From Planctomycetota bacterium (lineage in GTDB: Bacteria > Planctomycetota > Brocadiia > SM23-32 > JAKLEA01), in assembly GCA_022711755.1 (NCBI GenBank), contig JAKLEA010000016.1, positions 1-64,000 on the forward strand: a DNA stretch of 64,000 nucleotides, written 5' to 3'. Each line of letters starts with the position of its first letter. Positions within the stretch are counted from its first letter, which is position 1. The notes beneath the pieces were generated by a model. That model was not told the DNA's origin. It saw only the letters and a program-made list of their open reading frames with translations, and searched no databases. The position numbers were made by a program, and so were the translations under genes. Below, piece after piece: positions 9,603 through 17,951 of this stretch.

Positions 9603-10775
9603 TCAGAGCTTGATAATTGAATCCACGAACGGATTGTCCGGACGGATTGAAACGACATCAACGCCGTATGCGTCGCGGAAGGCGCGTCCGGAAATCCGTC
9701 CGGAAGACCATTTAATCTCAAAGGCGCTTAACGAGGTCCCCCGCTTTACCACAAGGTCCACCTCAGACTGCGCCCGGCTGCGCCAGAAGAACAGTTCGGC
9801 GGGCGAACCCAGCAGGACGTTGAGCTTGGCAACCTCGGCAATCACCCAGTTCTCCCACAACGCGCCGATATCGGGGCGATACTCGTCGGTTGAAAAGATA
9901 TTCAGGAGAGCGTTGCGGATGCCGGTATCCCAGAAAAAGATTTTGCGTCCTTTTACGATCTCCTTCCGTGGATTGGCGCTGAACGACGGCAAACGGAAGA
10001 TAACGTAGGTCTGTTCCAGAAGTTCCAGATAGCGCTCAAGGGTCGGCCGCGCCATCTGGAGTTGCGTCGCCAGTTCGCTTACCGATACCTCGGAACCCGT
10101 CTGGTGGGCCAGCAACATCAGCAATCGCCTGATCAGCTCCGGCGTCCTTATAAGCCCGGCTTGAAGGACGTCCTTCCAGAGATAGTCGGAACTCAATTCC
10201 CGTAGCAAAGGCGCGGGATTGTCGCTCGTCACAATCTCGGGGTAGCTGCCGAAGCTGATGCGTTGCATCAGGAAGGCCCGAAGTTGCGGGGTGAAATGCC
10301 GCAGCAGAAAGTCGGGGGCGGCATCCGGCGCGGTCCAGGATTGCGCCCCGAGCGTCTCATGAAACAGCAGCGGGGGAAGAACGAGCTTTCGATTACGCCC
10401 CGTGAGGCTTTCCGCCGCATTATCGAGAAGGTTCAGCGAGGACGAACCGAGCAACAAAAACTTTACAGGGAGTCGAGCATCATGCCAGCCCTTGATGATT
10501 CTTGACGCTTCCGGCAGGCGTTGCGCCTCATCAATGACAAGTGCCGACGGGCTGCCGAGAGAGCGCAGCGCATCAGCAGGAGGCAGATAAGCCGCCGCCT
10601 TGAAACGCGCCTTGTCAACCTCAATATCGAAGTTCAGAAATGCCGCATTACGACCTGCAAGAACCTGGCCTGCCAGGGTCGTCTTGCCGACCTGTCGCGC
10701 CCCAAGGATGATACCGACCTTGTCGCCTGAGATGATGTCCGCAAGCAGGCGTTCTGCGATTCTTCTTAGGTACAT
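9603..10775 (-). CDS. Orphan AAA+ ATPase with DUF4143 domain
   Basis: 390 residues from the ATG at 10775. The N-terminal AAA domain has Walker A GARQVGKTT (about residues 25-33), Walker B ALVIDEAQ (about 80-87) and a sensor-like LLLGSSS. The C-terminal DUF4143 half has the typical ATWEN-like segment (GALWENWVIAE) and a nuclease-like ending with WRSRAQSEVDLVVKRG and FEIKWS. The last part resembles a restriction-endonuclease-like fold (E-V-D...E-I-K). These ATPases are common, mobile, usually stand-alone and of unknown function. The upstream ATG at 10784 lies inside the -10 box, so it cannot be on the transcript. Intergenic sequence upstream is markedly AT-rich compared with the gene. Confidence 0.85.
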   Translation of the reverse strand: MYLRRIAERLLADIISGDKVGIILGARQVGKTTLAGQVLAGRNAAFLNFDIEVDKARFKAAAYLPPADALRSLGSPSALVIDEAQRLPEASRIIKGWHDARLPVKFLLLGSSSLNLLDNAAESLTGRNRKLVLPPLLFHETLGAQSWTAPDAAPDFLLRHFTPQLRAFLMQRISFGSYPEIVTSDNPAPLLRELSSDYLWKDVLQAGLIRTPELIRRLLMLLAHQTGSEVSVSELATQLQMARPTLERYLELLEQTYVIFRLPSFSANPRKEIVKGRKIFFWDTGIRNALLNIFSTDEYRPDIGALWENWVIAEVAKLNVLLGSPAELFFWRSRAQSEVDLVVKRGTSLSAFEIKWSSGRISGRAFRDAYGVDVVSIRPDNPFVDSIIKL

Positions 10776-10782
10776 GATGAGC

Positions 10783-10811
10783 ATTATAATATGTGATTCC
10801 GTATATTACAA
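10783..10811 (-). promoter_or_regulatory. Sigma-70 type promoter for a leaderless mRNA
   Basis: On the minus strand, TTGTAA (10806-10811), a spacer of exactly 17 bases, and a consensus TATAAT (10783-10788). Transcription would be expected to begin about 7 bases downstream, at about 10776, while the ATG of the ATPase gene is at 10775. No Shine-Dalgarno sequence fits. The geometry predicts a leaderless transcript. Confidence 0.6.
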
Positions 10812-10998
10812 GTCTCAATATGGCATTTGTTTCTGTCAACAACCAATGCGAAATCCCGACCGCTCGCGCAAAACCCGTCCAATCCAATCCTGCAGTCGGT
10901 CGTTTCATGCCGGATTGACTTGCGTCCCGCCGATGCGCGGGGTTATCATCATCCTCTGACGTTTGACGACTTCGCCCGCCCAGGAGGACGCGACTCGG

Positions 10999-11730
10999 AT
11001 GCTTTCCATCGTCATTCCGGCCTACAACGAACAGGACCGGCTGGGAGCGTCTGTCGCCCGAATAACCGAATTCCTCAGCGCGCGGCATCCCGACTATGAA
11101 CTGCTGATCGTTGACGACGGCAGCTCGGACGGGACGGCCGGAATCGCCGAGGAGCTGACGCAGGCGAACCCGAAAATCAGACTCGTCCGCAACCCGGCCA
11201 ATCGAGGAAAAGGCTTCGCCGTCCGCAACGGCATGATGGAGGCCGCCGGAGATCCGATTCTGTTCTCCGACGCCGATCTCTCGACACCCATCGAGGAGAT
11301 CGAGAAGATGCTGCCCCTGGCCGCGCGAAACGATGTTGTCTTCGCCTCGCGCGGCCTTCCGGATTCGGACCTTGAGGTCAGGCAACCGCTTGCGCGCCAC
11401 CTGACCGGACGGTTCTTCAACCTGGTCATCAGGCTGTTCTTCATCCCGGGCGTGAAGGACACACAGTGCGGTTTCAAGCTCTTCCGGAGGGCGGCGGCGC
11501 GGGAGCTGTTCGGCAGGGCGACGGTTGACGGATGGGCCTTTGACGTGGAGGTCCTCGCCATCGCGCACAAGCTAGGCATGAGCATGGCGGAAGTCCCTGT
11601 GAAGTGGCGCAACGCCCCGGGAACCAAGGTCAAACTCAGTCATTCATTCAGGATTCTTTCGGAGCTGGCCCGCATCTGGTTCAGGCTTGCGCGGGACGGT
11701 TCATCGAAGAAAGGTCGCGGGGGAGATTGA
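10999..11730 (+). CDS. Family 2 glycosyltransferase (dolichyl/polyprenyl-phosphate glycosyltransferase type)
   Basis: 243 residues from the ATG at 10999, which has an AGGAGG site 11 bases upstream; a longer reading from 10963 is less likely. GT-A fold motifs are in order: SIVIPAYNEQ (2-11), LIVDDGSSDG (about 35-44), NRGKGFAVRNG, SDADLSTP (the metal-binding DxD equivalent), and QCGFKLF. The pattern matches ALG5-like enzymes that make polyprenyl-phosphate-glucose, with no trailing membrane segments visible. The gene is followed after a single base by gmd, so the two are co-transcribed and probably serve the same surface glycan. Confidence 0.9.
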   Translation: MLSIVIPAYNEQDRLGASVARITEFLSARHPDYELLIVDDGSSDGTAGIAEELTQANPKIRLVRNPANRGKGFAVRNGMMEAAGDPILFSDADLSTPIEEIEKMLPLAARNDVVFASRGLPDSDLEVRQPLARHLTGRFFNLVIRLFFIPGVKDTQCGFKLFRRAAARELFGRATVDGWAFDVEVLAIAHKLGMSMAEVPVKWRNAPGTKVKLSHSFRILSELARIWFRLARDGSSKKGRGGD

Positions 11731-11731
11731 A

Positions 11732-12754
11732 ATGAAGAAAGCGTTCGTAACGGGCATCACCGGACAGGACGGCAGCTACCTTGCCGAACTGCTGCTGGAA
11801 AAAGGCTACGAAGTTCACGGCATGATCCGGCGCAGTTCCTCGTTCAACACGGCCCGGATTGACCACCTTTACCAGGACCCGCACGACCCGCGCGCGCGGC
11901 TCTTCCTGCATTACGGCGACCTGATGGACGGCGTCCGCATTCAGGAACTCATCGCGGGCATCAAGCCCGACGAGGTCTACAACCTCGGCGCACAAAGCCA
12001 TGTCCGGGTCTCCTTCGACGAGCCGGAATACACGGCCAACACCGACGCTCTGGGAACTCTCAGAGTCCTTGAAGCTGTGCGGATTTACGCCCCGGACGCT
12101 CGTTTCTACCAGGCGTCAACCAGCGAGCTTTACGGCAAGGCGCGGGAGGTCCCGCAGTCGGAAAAAACCCCCTTCCATCCGCGTTCCCCCTATGCGTGCG
12201 CCAAGGCCTTCGCATATTACCTGACGGTCAACTATCGCGAGGCCTACGGGCTGCACGCCTCCAACGGAATCCTCTTCAACCACGAATCCCCGCGCAGAGG
12301 CGAAACCTTCGTCACCCGCAAGATCACGCGCGCGGCGGCCCGCATAAAGTTCGGACTCCAGAAAAAACTCTTCCTGGGCAACCTCGACGCAAAACGCGAC
12401 TGGGGATTCGCCGGCGACTTCGTCCGGGCCATGTGGCTGATAACACAAAGAGACGTGCCGGACGATTACGTCATCGCCACGGGCGAAACCCATTCCGTGC
12501 ATGAATTCCTCGAAAAAACATTCGAGATACTCGACCTGGACTGGCGCGAATTCATAGAACAGGACGCCAAGTATATGCGCCCCAGCGAGGTTGATCTGTT
12601 GCTGGGCGATCCGACCCTTGCCAAAGAAAAACTCGGTTGGACGCCCGAAGTCTCCTTCGAACAACTGGTCGCCATGATGGTCGAACATGACCTTGAACTC
12701 GCGCGGCAGGAGATGGACAAGGGTGCGCTGCGCGATCAGCACATGTTCGGCTGA
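11732..12754 (+). CDS. gmd: GDP-mannose 4,6-dehydratase
   Basis: 340 residues from the ATG at 11732, preceded by GGGGGA. It converts GDP-D-mannose to GDP-4-keto-6-deoxymannose, the first step to GDP-L-fucose. Motifs include the NADP-binding GITGQDGSYL at the N-terminus, RRSSSFNTARIDHLY, LGAQSHVRVSF, the catalytic STSELYGK segment and the YxxxK pair in SPYACAKAFAYY. FNHESPRRGETFVTRKI and GNLDAKRDWGFAGD are also diagnostic. Length and motifs are those of a complete enzyme. It starts one base after the GT2 stop codon, and the next step, fcl, lies 126 bases downstream. Confidence 0.97.
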   Translation: MKKAFVTGITGQDGSYLAELLLEKGYEVHGMIRRSSSFNTARIDHLYQDPHDPRARLFLHYGDLMDGVRIQELIAGIKPDEVYNLGAQSHVRVSFDEPEYTANTDALGTLRVLEAVRIYAPDARFYQASTSELYGKAREVPQSEKTPFHPRSPYACAKAFAYYLTVNYREAYGLHASNGILFNHESPRRGETFVTRKITRAAARIKFGLQKKLFLGNLDAKRDWGFAGDFVRAMWLITQRDVPDDYVIATGETHSVHEFLEKTFEILDLDWREFIEQDAKYMRPSEVDLLLGDPTLAKEKLGWTPEVSFEQLVAMMVEHDLELARQEMDKGALRDQHMFG

Positions 12755-12802
12755 CGCGCTCTTGATGGCGGACGCAACACGGACATCCTGGCCGTGAGAC
12801 AC

Positions 12803-12817
12803 CGGGCTGGAAGCCCG
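12803..12817. repeat. Short GC hairpin with GGA triloop
   Basis: A perfect 6-bp stem CGGGCT/AGCCCG closes a GGA loop in the 126-base gap between gmd and fcl. The same design (GC-rich stem, GAA or GGA loop) recurs at 58935-58947 and 58975-58989, so this is probably one unit of a dispersed repeat family. It could also stabilise or attenuate the gmd-fcl transcript. Confidence 0.5.
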
Positions 12818-12880
12818 TGCCACCGTGATGAGCAAGCCGCATTGTGTTCGTGTTTTCAGGTCGCGGAGAGAGATTGCAAG

Positions 12881-13846
12881 ATGGACACGCCGTTAGAAAA
12901 ATGCCGAATCTGCGTTACGGGCGGCGCGGGATTCGTCGGGACGCCCCTGTGTCGCATCCTTGAAACCAAGGGCGCAAAGGATATCTTTGTGCCTAGAAGC
13001 AGGGATTACGACCTCACCGATCGGGACACCGTGAAGCGCATGTACGACGACGCGAAGCCGGACGTTGTGATTCACCTTGCGGCCCGCGTCGGCGGCATCG
13101 GCGCGAACCGGGACAATCCCGGCATGTTCTTCTACGTCAACATGGCGATGGGGCTGCACCTGATGGAGGAGGCGCGGATTCGCGGCGTCAGGAAGTTCGT
13201 CCAGGTCGGCACAATCTGCGCGTACCCCAAGCACACCCCCGTGCCGTTCCGCGAGGAGGAACTCTGGAACGGTTATCCGGAGGAAACGAACGCGCCTTAC
13301 GGCATAGCCAAGAAGTCCCTGCTGGTCATGGCGCAATCCTACCGGGCGCAATACGGCCTGAACGCGATCTACCTCCTGCCGGTCAATCTCTACGGTCCCG
13401 GCGACAACTTTGACCTCAACACGTCGCACGTCATCCCCGCGCTGATCCGCAAGTGCGCCGAGGCAAAGAAACGGGGCGACGAAAAGATCGTCGCTTGGGG
13501 CACGGGCCAGGCCAGCCGCGAGTTCCTTTACGTCGAGGACTGCGCCGAAGCCATCGCCCTGGCGGCGCAACATTATGACAAGCCGGACCCGGTCAACGTC
13601 GGCATCGGACAGGAATGGAAAATCCGGGATGTTCTGGAAATGATCGCCGACGAGGTCGGCTTCCAGGGCAGGATCGAGTGGGACCTGTCAAAACCGGACG
13701 GCCAGCCGCGCCGCTGTCTGGACGTCTCCCGGGCGGAAAAGGAATTCGGTTTCAGGGCGCAAACGGGGGTGAAGCAAGGCCTTAAGATGACGGTGGAATG
13801 GTACATGGAGAACATGCAGGCGAGCGTTCCGCGGGATATCGGCTAA
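12881..13846 (+). CDS. fcl: GDP-L-fucose synthase
   Basis: 321 residues from the ATG at 12881 (GGAGAGAG upstream); the frame opens earlier at 12794 but through the repeat-bearing spacer. It is the epimerase/reductase that turns GDP-4-keto-6-deoxymannose into GDP-L-fucose using NADPH. Visible motifs: VTGGAGFVGTPL near the N-terminus, LAARVGGIGANRDNPG, the catalytic GTICAYPK (Ser replaced by Thr at the usual SSC position) and YGIAKKSLL with Tyr and Lys, then LYGPGDNFD and SREFLYVEDCAEA. The GSSCxYP element typical of WcaG reads GTICAYP here, a family variation worth noting. With gmd it completes the pathway. Confidence 0.95.
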   Translation: MDTPLEKCRICVTGGAGFVGTPLCRILETKGAKDIFVPRSRDYDLTDRDTVKRMYDDAKPDVVIHLAARVGGIGANRDNPGMFFYVNMAMGLHLMEEARIRGVRKFVQVGTICAYPKHTPVPFREEELWNGYPEETNAPYGIAKKSLLVMAQSYRAQYGLNAIYLLPVNLYGPGDNFDLNTSHVIPALIRKCAEAKKRGDEKIVAWGTGQASREFLYVEDCAEAIALAAQHYDKPDPVNVGIGQEWKIRDVLEMIADEVGFQGRIEWDLSKPDGQPRRCLDVSRAEKEFGFRAQTGVKQGLKMTVEWYMENMQASVPRDIG

Positions 13847-13878
13847 TGACAATTCGTTCCGGTATGCTGGGTGTAAGG

Positions 13879-14295
13879 TCAGAATTTGCAGACCTGATCC
13901 AGCACGCTTTCCTCGACGAATATCGGCACCGGCGGGTTCTTTTGCGCGGCCACGGCCATGGCGTCGCTGGGGCGGCTGTCTATCTCAACGACCTTGCCGC
14001 CGTGCTTTATGTAAATGCGCCCGTAAAATGTCCCGCCCCCGGACTGGTTGGGCTGCAGGTCGCTGATGACCACGCGTTCCACGGTTGCGCCGAGGCCGTT
14101 GATTATATTCCATATGAGGTCGTGGGTGAGCGGGCGCTCGAACTGCTCCTGGCGCACGCCGCGCTCGATTGCCAGCGCCTCGAACAGGCCGATCTCAATG
14201 CAGAAGGACCGGGTTCCGTTTTTCTCGGATAAGACGACTGACTGCTCCCCGCTGGTCTGGGAGATTACGATTCGGCTCAGTTCCATTTCGACCAT
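13879..14295 (-). CDS. Bifunctional nuclease (BFN/DUF151) domain protein
   Basis: 138 residues from the ATG at 14295, the start that fits the family (MVEMELSRIVI). The open frame continues upstream to 14511, but those 72 residues look non-coding and the GGAG at the 14295 start is acceptable. The single BFN domain has the typical LSEKNGTRSFCIEIGLFEA core, the central HDLIWNIINGLGA, and the GGGTFYGRIYI...IDSRPSDAMAVA segment. Family members have been reported with DNase/RNase activity, and homologues are widespread in thermophiles, actinobacteria and PVC lineages. It is convergent with fcl, 32 bases apart. Confidence 0.88.
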   Translation of the reverse strand: MVEMELSRIVISQTSGEQSVVLSEKNGTRSFCIEIGLFEALAIERGVRQEQFERPLTHDLIWNIINGLGATVERVVISDLQPNQSGGGTFYGRIYIKHGGKVVEIDSRPSDAMAVAAQKNPPVPIFVEESVLDQVCKF

Positions 14296-14545
14296 TTTGG
14301 CGTTCGACTCCGTGTTGTCTTGAATGCCGGGAAGGTTCTGAGATGCAGACCTGCCTTTAATGTTCGTTCCCAGCATTACTATCAGGATTCTATCCACCGG
14401 CCCCGCCCTCGGCAAGGCTTGCGGTATAAGGACTGTGGAATCAAGGCATTTCGATGTAATCACAAGCAGGGGTGTATTGCATCGCGCCCCTGCAACGTGC
14501 GATAGCGGCAAATATGCGCCGCAGATAAGGTTATGAGAAAAGTTA

Positions 14546-14574
14546 TTGACTTTCCCAGTCTCCGGGAGTTACAT
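14546..14574 (+). promoter_or_regulatory. Candidate promoter in the 14296-14834 gap
   Basis: TTGACT (14546-14551), 17 bases, then TTACAT (14569-14574). It points toward the membrane TPR gene at 14835, leaving a leader of about 250 bases. Apart from this and GC-rich sequence with no open frame of quality, the gap holds nothing recognised. No riboswitch-like fold was identified by eye. Confidence 0.3.
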
Positions 14575-14834
14575 TTCATGCTGGCATTTTCAAAACATGG
14601 GATTTCCGCGGGGCCGTTCCAGAGGATGTCGCGTCACAGCGGGGGGGATTGGTCGTTCCCCTGGCGGGTGTAATATGTCTGGCATGGTTCTCTGGAGGGG
14701 GAGCTGATTCCGCCGGGAAGATCATGGTCCGATTGTGGAAAAGGCGTTCTGTTTCATGCCGGATCGTTTTCTCGTCCGGATAACGCCGGTTTCCGGAAAA
14801 GAGCCGTTTGGAATCTGAGGAGCTTTCAAGCGTC

Positions 14835-16925
14835 ATGCCGCAAAGCGTCGCAAGGCAGAGGGCCGGAACCCAGGAGATTCAGGCGCTGGCATTCTGGAAG
14901 GAACTGCCGGTCTCGACCCGGATGTCCATTGCGGTATTCCTTATCCCATTCATGGTTTTCCTGGGGGTTCTGGGGTGCGAATTCACGGACTGGCTGGAGT
15001 CGTCCTACATCCTGACCAATGCGATAGTGATATCCCCCGGATTGCCCTTCACGTGGATGGCGATATCCCATTTCCAGGGGCCGTATTATGCCCCCGTTCT
15101 GTGGCTGGCGTACCGGGTCGGCCATGCAATCTGGGGCCTCTCCCCAGCGGGGTATCACGCGCTTTCGCTGCTTTTCCACGCTGGATGCGCGATGCTGGTG
15201 TTCAAGCTGGCGCGGCAGTTAAGGCTCTCCGTGAAGGCATCGTTGTTCGTGGCGCTGCTCTGGGCGCTGCACCCGGCGCGGGTCGAATCCATCGCATGGG
15301 TGATGGAACTGGGACGCGTCATGGGGACGTTCTTCTGCCTGCTCTCCACGCTGCTGATGTTTCGCAGCATTGACCATCCCTCACAACCCGATGGGCAGAC
15401 CCTTTTACAGAGCCTGCTTGAACCGACCGGGGAAAGGGCATACACCTTCAGCCTGATATTCCTGGTTGCGGGCGTCTGTTCATGCTCAGCATTGTGCGTG
15501 TGGCCCGGGCTGGCGCTGATGATTGACTTCGTCCGCAGGTCCCCGCGCGGGGCTGACGGCCTTCCACACCTGCCCGAGGGGGAGAGGCTTGTGAAGCTGG
15601 AGGGAGTGTCGTTCAACGACGTGCTGCCCATGTTCCTCATCGGGGCCGTCGCGGGCGGTCTTGCCATCATGGCGGCATATAAGGGCGATTGGATCATCGT
15701 GGCGGACATGGGACTTCCCATCCGCAATATCCTCCTGGCAGGCTATTGCCTGACGTTCCACCTGATAAAGAGCATTGTGCCGTTCGGCATGGCCCCTCTT
15801 TACCCCCTGCCCGAGCCGATAGCCGTCTCAAATTTCACTTACCTGGCCGGCGCGGGCGTGGCTGCCGTCGCATGCGCAGCGATCATCTGGAGTTTCAAGA
15901 AGAACATATGGCTCTGTTTCGGGCTTGCGTTCCTGCTCGTCGCGCTGATCCCATACTGGCAGATCGTTCCCGTGCGGACGGCGATTGCCGACAGGTACAC
16001 CTATTTCGCCTCCATCGGTCTGTTCCTGGCTCTTGGCGCCGGGATAGACTACTTCATCCGCCGCGCGCACCTCATCCCGGACAAGGCCGAAATGCGCGAT
16101 ACGCTCAAGCGCGTTGACTACGCCGGATATGCGGCGGTGGCTGTGCTTGCCGCGCTGAGCCTGGGCAACGTGAGCAACTGGGAGAAATCGGAAAACCTCT
16201 GGCGGCGCGCCTTGGACAAGCATCCTGACAGCCTTGAGGCAGGCCTGAGACTTTCAGCCACGCTATCAAACGATAAGAAGTACGCCGAAGCCGAGCAGAT
16301 CATGCGCCTGACCGTCGAGCAACATCCCGACGCTCTGGCGGCCCGCCTGAACCTGGGCCGCATCCTCATGGAGCAACAGAAGTTCCAGGAGGCGGGCGCA
16401 AGGTTGAACGAAGCGCTGGCGATGAATGCTGACGATCCGCTCGTCGTGCGGCTGCAGATCGAAATGTCGCTCAGGCAGGGGGACGCCGCGGCGGCAAGCG
16501 CCGCGCTGCCTAAGTTCCTTGAGACACGGGTTCCGATGCCCGTCGCACATTTCGAGGTCGGAAGAGCATTCCTTGGAGCGGGAGACTTCAAGTCCGCTTC
16601 GGCCTGCTTCAGGAGGGCTTTGACGAACACGCCGATGAACCCGGTCTACCTGTTCTATTCCGGCCTGGCGCATCAAGGCATGGGAGAATTGAAGGAGGCC
16701 GGGGAACAGTATCAGATCGCGCTGCGGATGGATCCCAATTACGTTCCGGCGCTGGTGGGCGTCAGTGACATATTTGTCGCTCAGAACCAGCCGGAGCAGG
16801 CTTTAGCCTACCTGAGACAGGCAGCGGCCGTGAATCCGCGCGATCAGGTTGTGGCGCAGAGGGTCGGCGAGTTCCTGGCAAAATATCCGCAGTTCCGAAC
16901 GCCCCCCCCGCCGGAGCAACAGTAA
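14835..16925 (+). CDS. Polytopic membrane protein with C-terminal TPRs (TMTC/PMT-like)
   Basis: 696 residues from the ATG at 14835, with GAGGAG 12 bases upstream (a TTG at 14808 is the alternative). About 10-12 hydrophobic segments fill residues 30-450, with the extracytoplasmic acidic site seen in GT-C enzymes weakly suggested by CEFTDWLE near residue 42. The central HPARVESIAWV and DRYTYFASIG motifs are diagnostic of the DUF1736/TMTC-like family of proteins that carry TPRs, which in animals are O-mannosyltransferases. Residues about 460-690 are tandem TPRs (AEQIMRLTVEQHPD, AGEQYQIALRMDPN). It is probably a GT-C glycosyltransferase or a membrane scaffold. It converges on galT 22 bases away. 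Confidence 0.8.
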   Translation: MPQSVARQRAGTQEIQALAFWKELPVSTRMSIAVFLIPFMVFLGVLGCEFTDWLESSYILTNAIVISPGLPFTWMAISHFQGPYYAPVLWLAYRVGHAIWGLSPAGYHALSLLFHAGCAMLVFKLARQLRLSVKASLFVALLWALHPARVESIAWVMELGRVMGTFFCLLSTLLMFRSIDHPSQPDGQTLLQSLLEPTGERAYTFSLIFLVAGVCSCSALCVWPGLALMIDFVRRSPRGADGLPHLPEGERLVKLEGVSFNDVLPMFLIGAVAGGLAIMAAYKGDWIIVADMGLPIRNILLAGYCLTFHLIKSIVPFGMAPLYPLPEPIAVSNFTYLAGAGVAAVACAAIIWSFKKNIWLCFGLAFLLVALIPYWQIVPVRTAIADRYTYFASIGLFLALGAGIDYFIRRAHLIPDKAEMRDTLKRVDYAGYAAVAVLAALSLGNVSNWEKSENLWRRALDKHPDSLEAGLRLSATLSNDKKYAEAEQIMRLTVEQHPDALAARLNLGRILMEQQKFQEAGARLNEALAMNADDPLVVRLQIEMSLRQGDAAAASAALPKFLETRVPMPVAHFEVGRAFLGAGDFKSASACFRRALTNTPMNPVYLFYSGLAHQGMGELKEAGEQYQIALRMDPNYVPALVGVSDIFVAQNQPEQALAYLRQAAAVNPRDQVVAQRVGEFLAKYPQFRTPPPPEQQ

Positions 16926-16947
16926 TCTCTCTTCCAAGTCTTGCGCT

Positions 16948-17949
16948 TTACTCGCCGCTTTCCCCCCTCATAAACGCAGCCGCGCTTTCCGGGGCGACAG
17001 GATTGATGTAGAAATCCGCTCCCCATTCGAATCCCGCCACCTCGATCACGCGGGGGAGAACCTCGATGTGCCAGTGATAATGCGGGACATTCCCCTGGTT
17101 GAGCGGCATCGTGTGGACGACCAGATTGTATGGCGGCCTGCGAAGCGCCGTCTCCATCGAGCGCAGCGCCTTGCGCAGCACGTGGGAAAGCTCCTCGGCC
17201 TGTATCCGCGTCATGTCCTCGAAGTGCGAGGCGTGCATCTTGGGCAGAATCCACATTTCGAACGGGAAGCGCGAGGCGTATGGCGCGAAGACCACGAAAT
17301 TACCCTCGTCGTCAACGATGCGCGCGCAGTCCGCCAGCTCCTGCCGGATGAGGTCGCAGAACAGGCAGCGTCCGCGATAGCCGTGGAAGCGCGCCGCGCC
17401 GTCAAGCTCCCGCTCCACCGCGATGGGGACGACCGGCAGGACGATCAACTGGAAGTGCGAATGTTCCAGCGTTGAGCCTGCCTCCGCGCCGACGTTCTGG
17501 AAGAGCAGGCCGTAGGTCAGCCGCGAGTCCCGCTTCAGGTCAGTCAGGCGCTCCCGGCACATCCATAGCGCCTCCTCGATCTCCGCCGGCTCCATCTCGC
17601 TGAGAGAGACGCAATGACGCGGGTTGTTGACGATTATTTCGTGCGCCCCAAGCCCGTTCATGCAGTCATACGTCCCGACGCCACGATTGTCCGGGGAGGC
17701 CTCTACGCGCAGGACGGGGAACTTGTTGGGCACGGCCCGGACGCGCCAGCCCGGCCCGTTCGCGCGGCTGCCGCCGGCGCGGAAGGCGGCGATCTCCGGC
17801 GGCGTCTTGTCCTCGTTGCCCTCGCAGAACGGGCAGAAACCCGCCCGCGCCGACGGGGGCTGGAACTGAAAATCCGCCGGGCGCGTCGCCCTCTCGGGCG
17901 CAATTATGACCCATCTGCCGGACACCGGATCCTTGCGTAGTTCGGACAT
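16948..17949 (-). CDS. galT: Galactose-1-phosphate uridylyltransferase
   Basis: 333 residues from the ATG at 17949, two bases after the GH57 stop codon; a GTG at 17964 is the alternative. The HIT-superfamily active site HSHFQ is seen in LEHSHFQLIV, and the second half has HYHWHIEVLP. CPFC near residue 42 and CLFC further on are the zinc-binding pairs. It transfers UMP between UDP-glucose and galactose-1-phosphate in the Leloir pathway. Prokaryotic GalT-like proteins next to GH57 enzymes may equally act in glycogen or sugar-nucleotide turnover, since some of this branch are ADP- or UDP-sugar phosphorylases. The gene is translationally linked to the GH57 gene. Confidence 0.92.
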   Translation of the reverse strand: MSELRKDPVSGRWVIIAPERATRPADFQFQPPSARAGFCPFCEGNEDKTPPEIAAFRAGGSRANGPGWRVRAVPNKFPVLRVEASPDNRGVGTYDCMNGLGAHEIIVNNPRHCVSLSEMEPAEIEEALWMCRERLTDLKRDSRLTYGLLFQNVGAEAGSTLEHSHFQLIVLPVVPIAVERELDGAARFHGYRGRCLFCDLIRQELADCARIVDDEGNFVVFAPYASRFPFEMWILPKMHASHFEDMTRIQAEELSHVLRKALRSMETALRRPPYNLVVHTMPLNQGNVPHYHWHIEVLPRVIEVAGFEWGADFYINPVAPESAAAFMRGESGE

Positions 17950-17951
17950 CG

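Noticed and set aside
10648..11568. 306-codon open frame on the minus strand
   Set aside because: Antisense to the GT2 gene and across the AT-rich promoter region; no recognisable domain.
14576..14836. 86-codon minus-strand frame
   Set aside because: Short, no domain, and overlaps the start of the membrane TPR gene.
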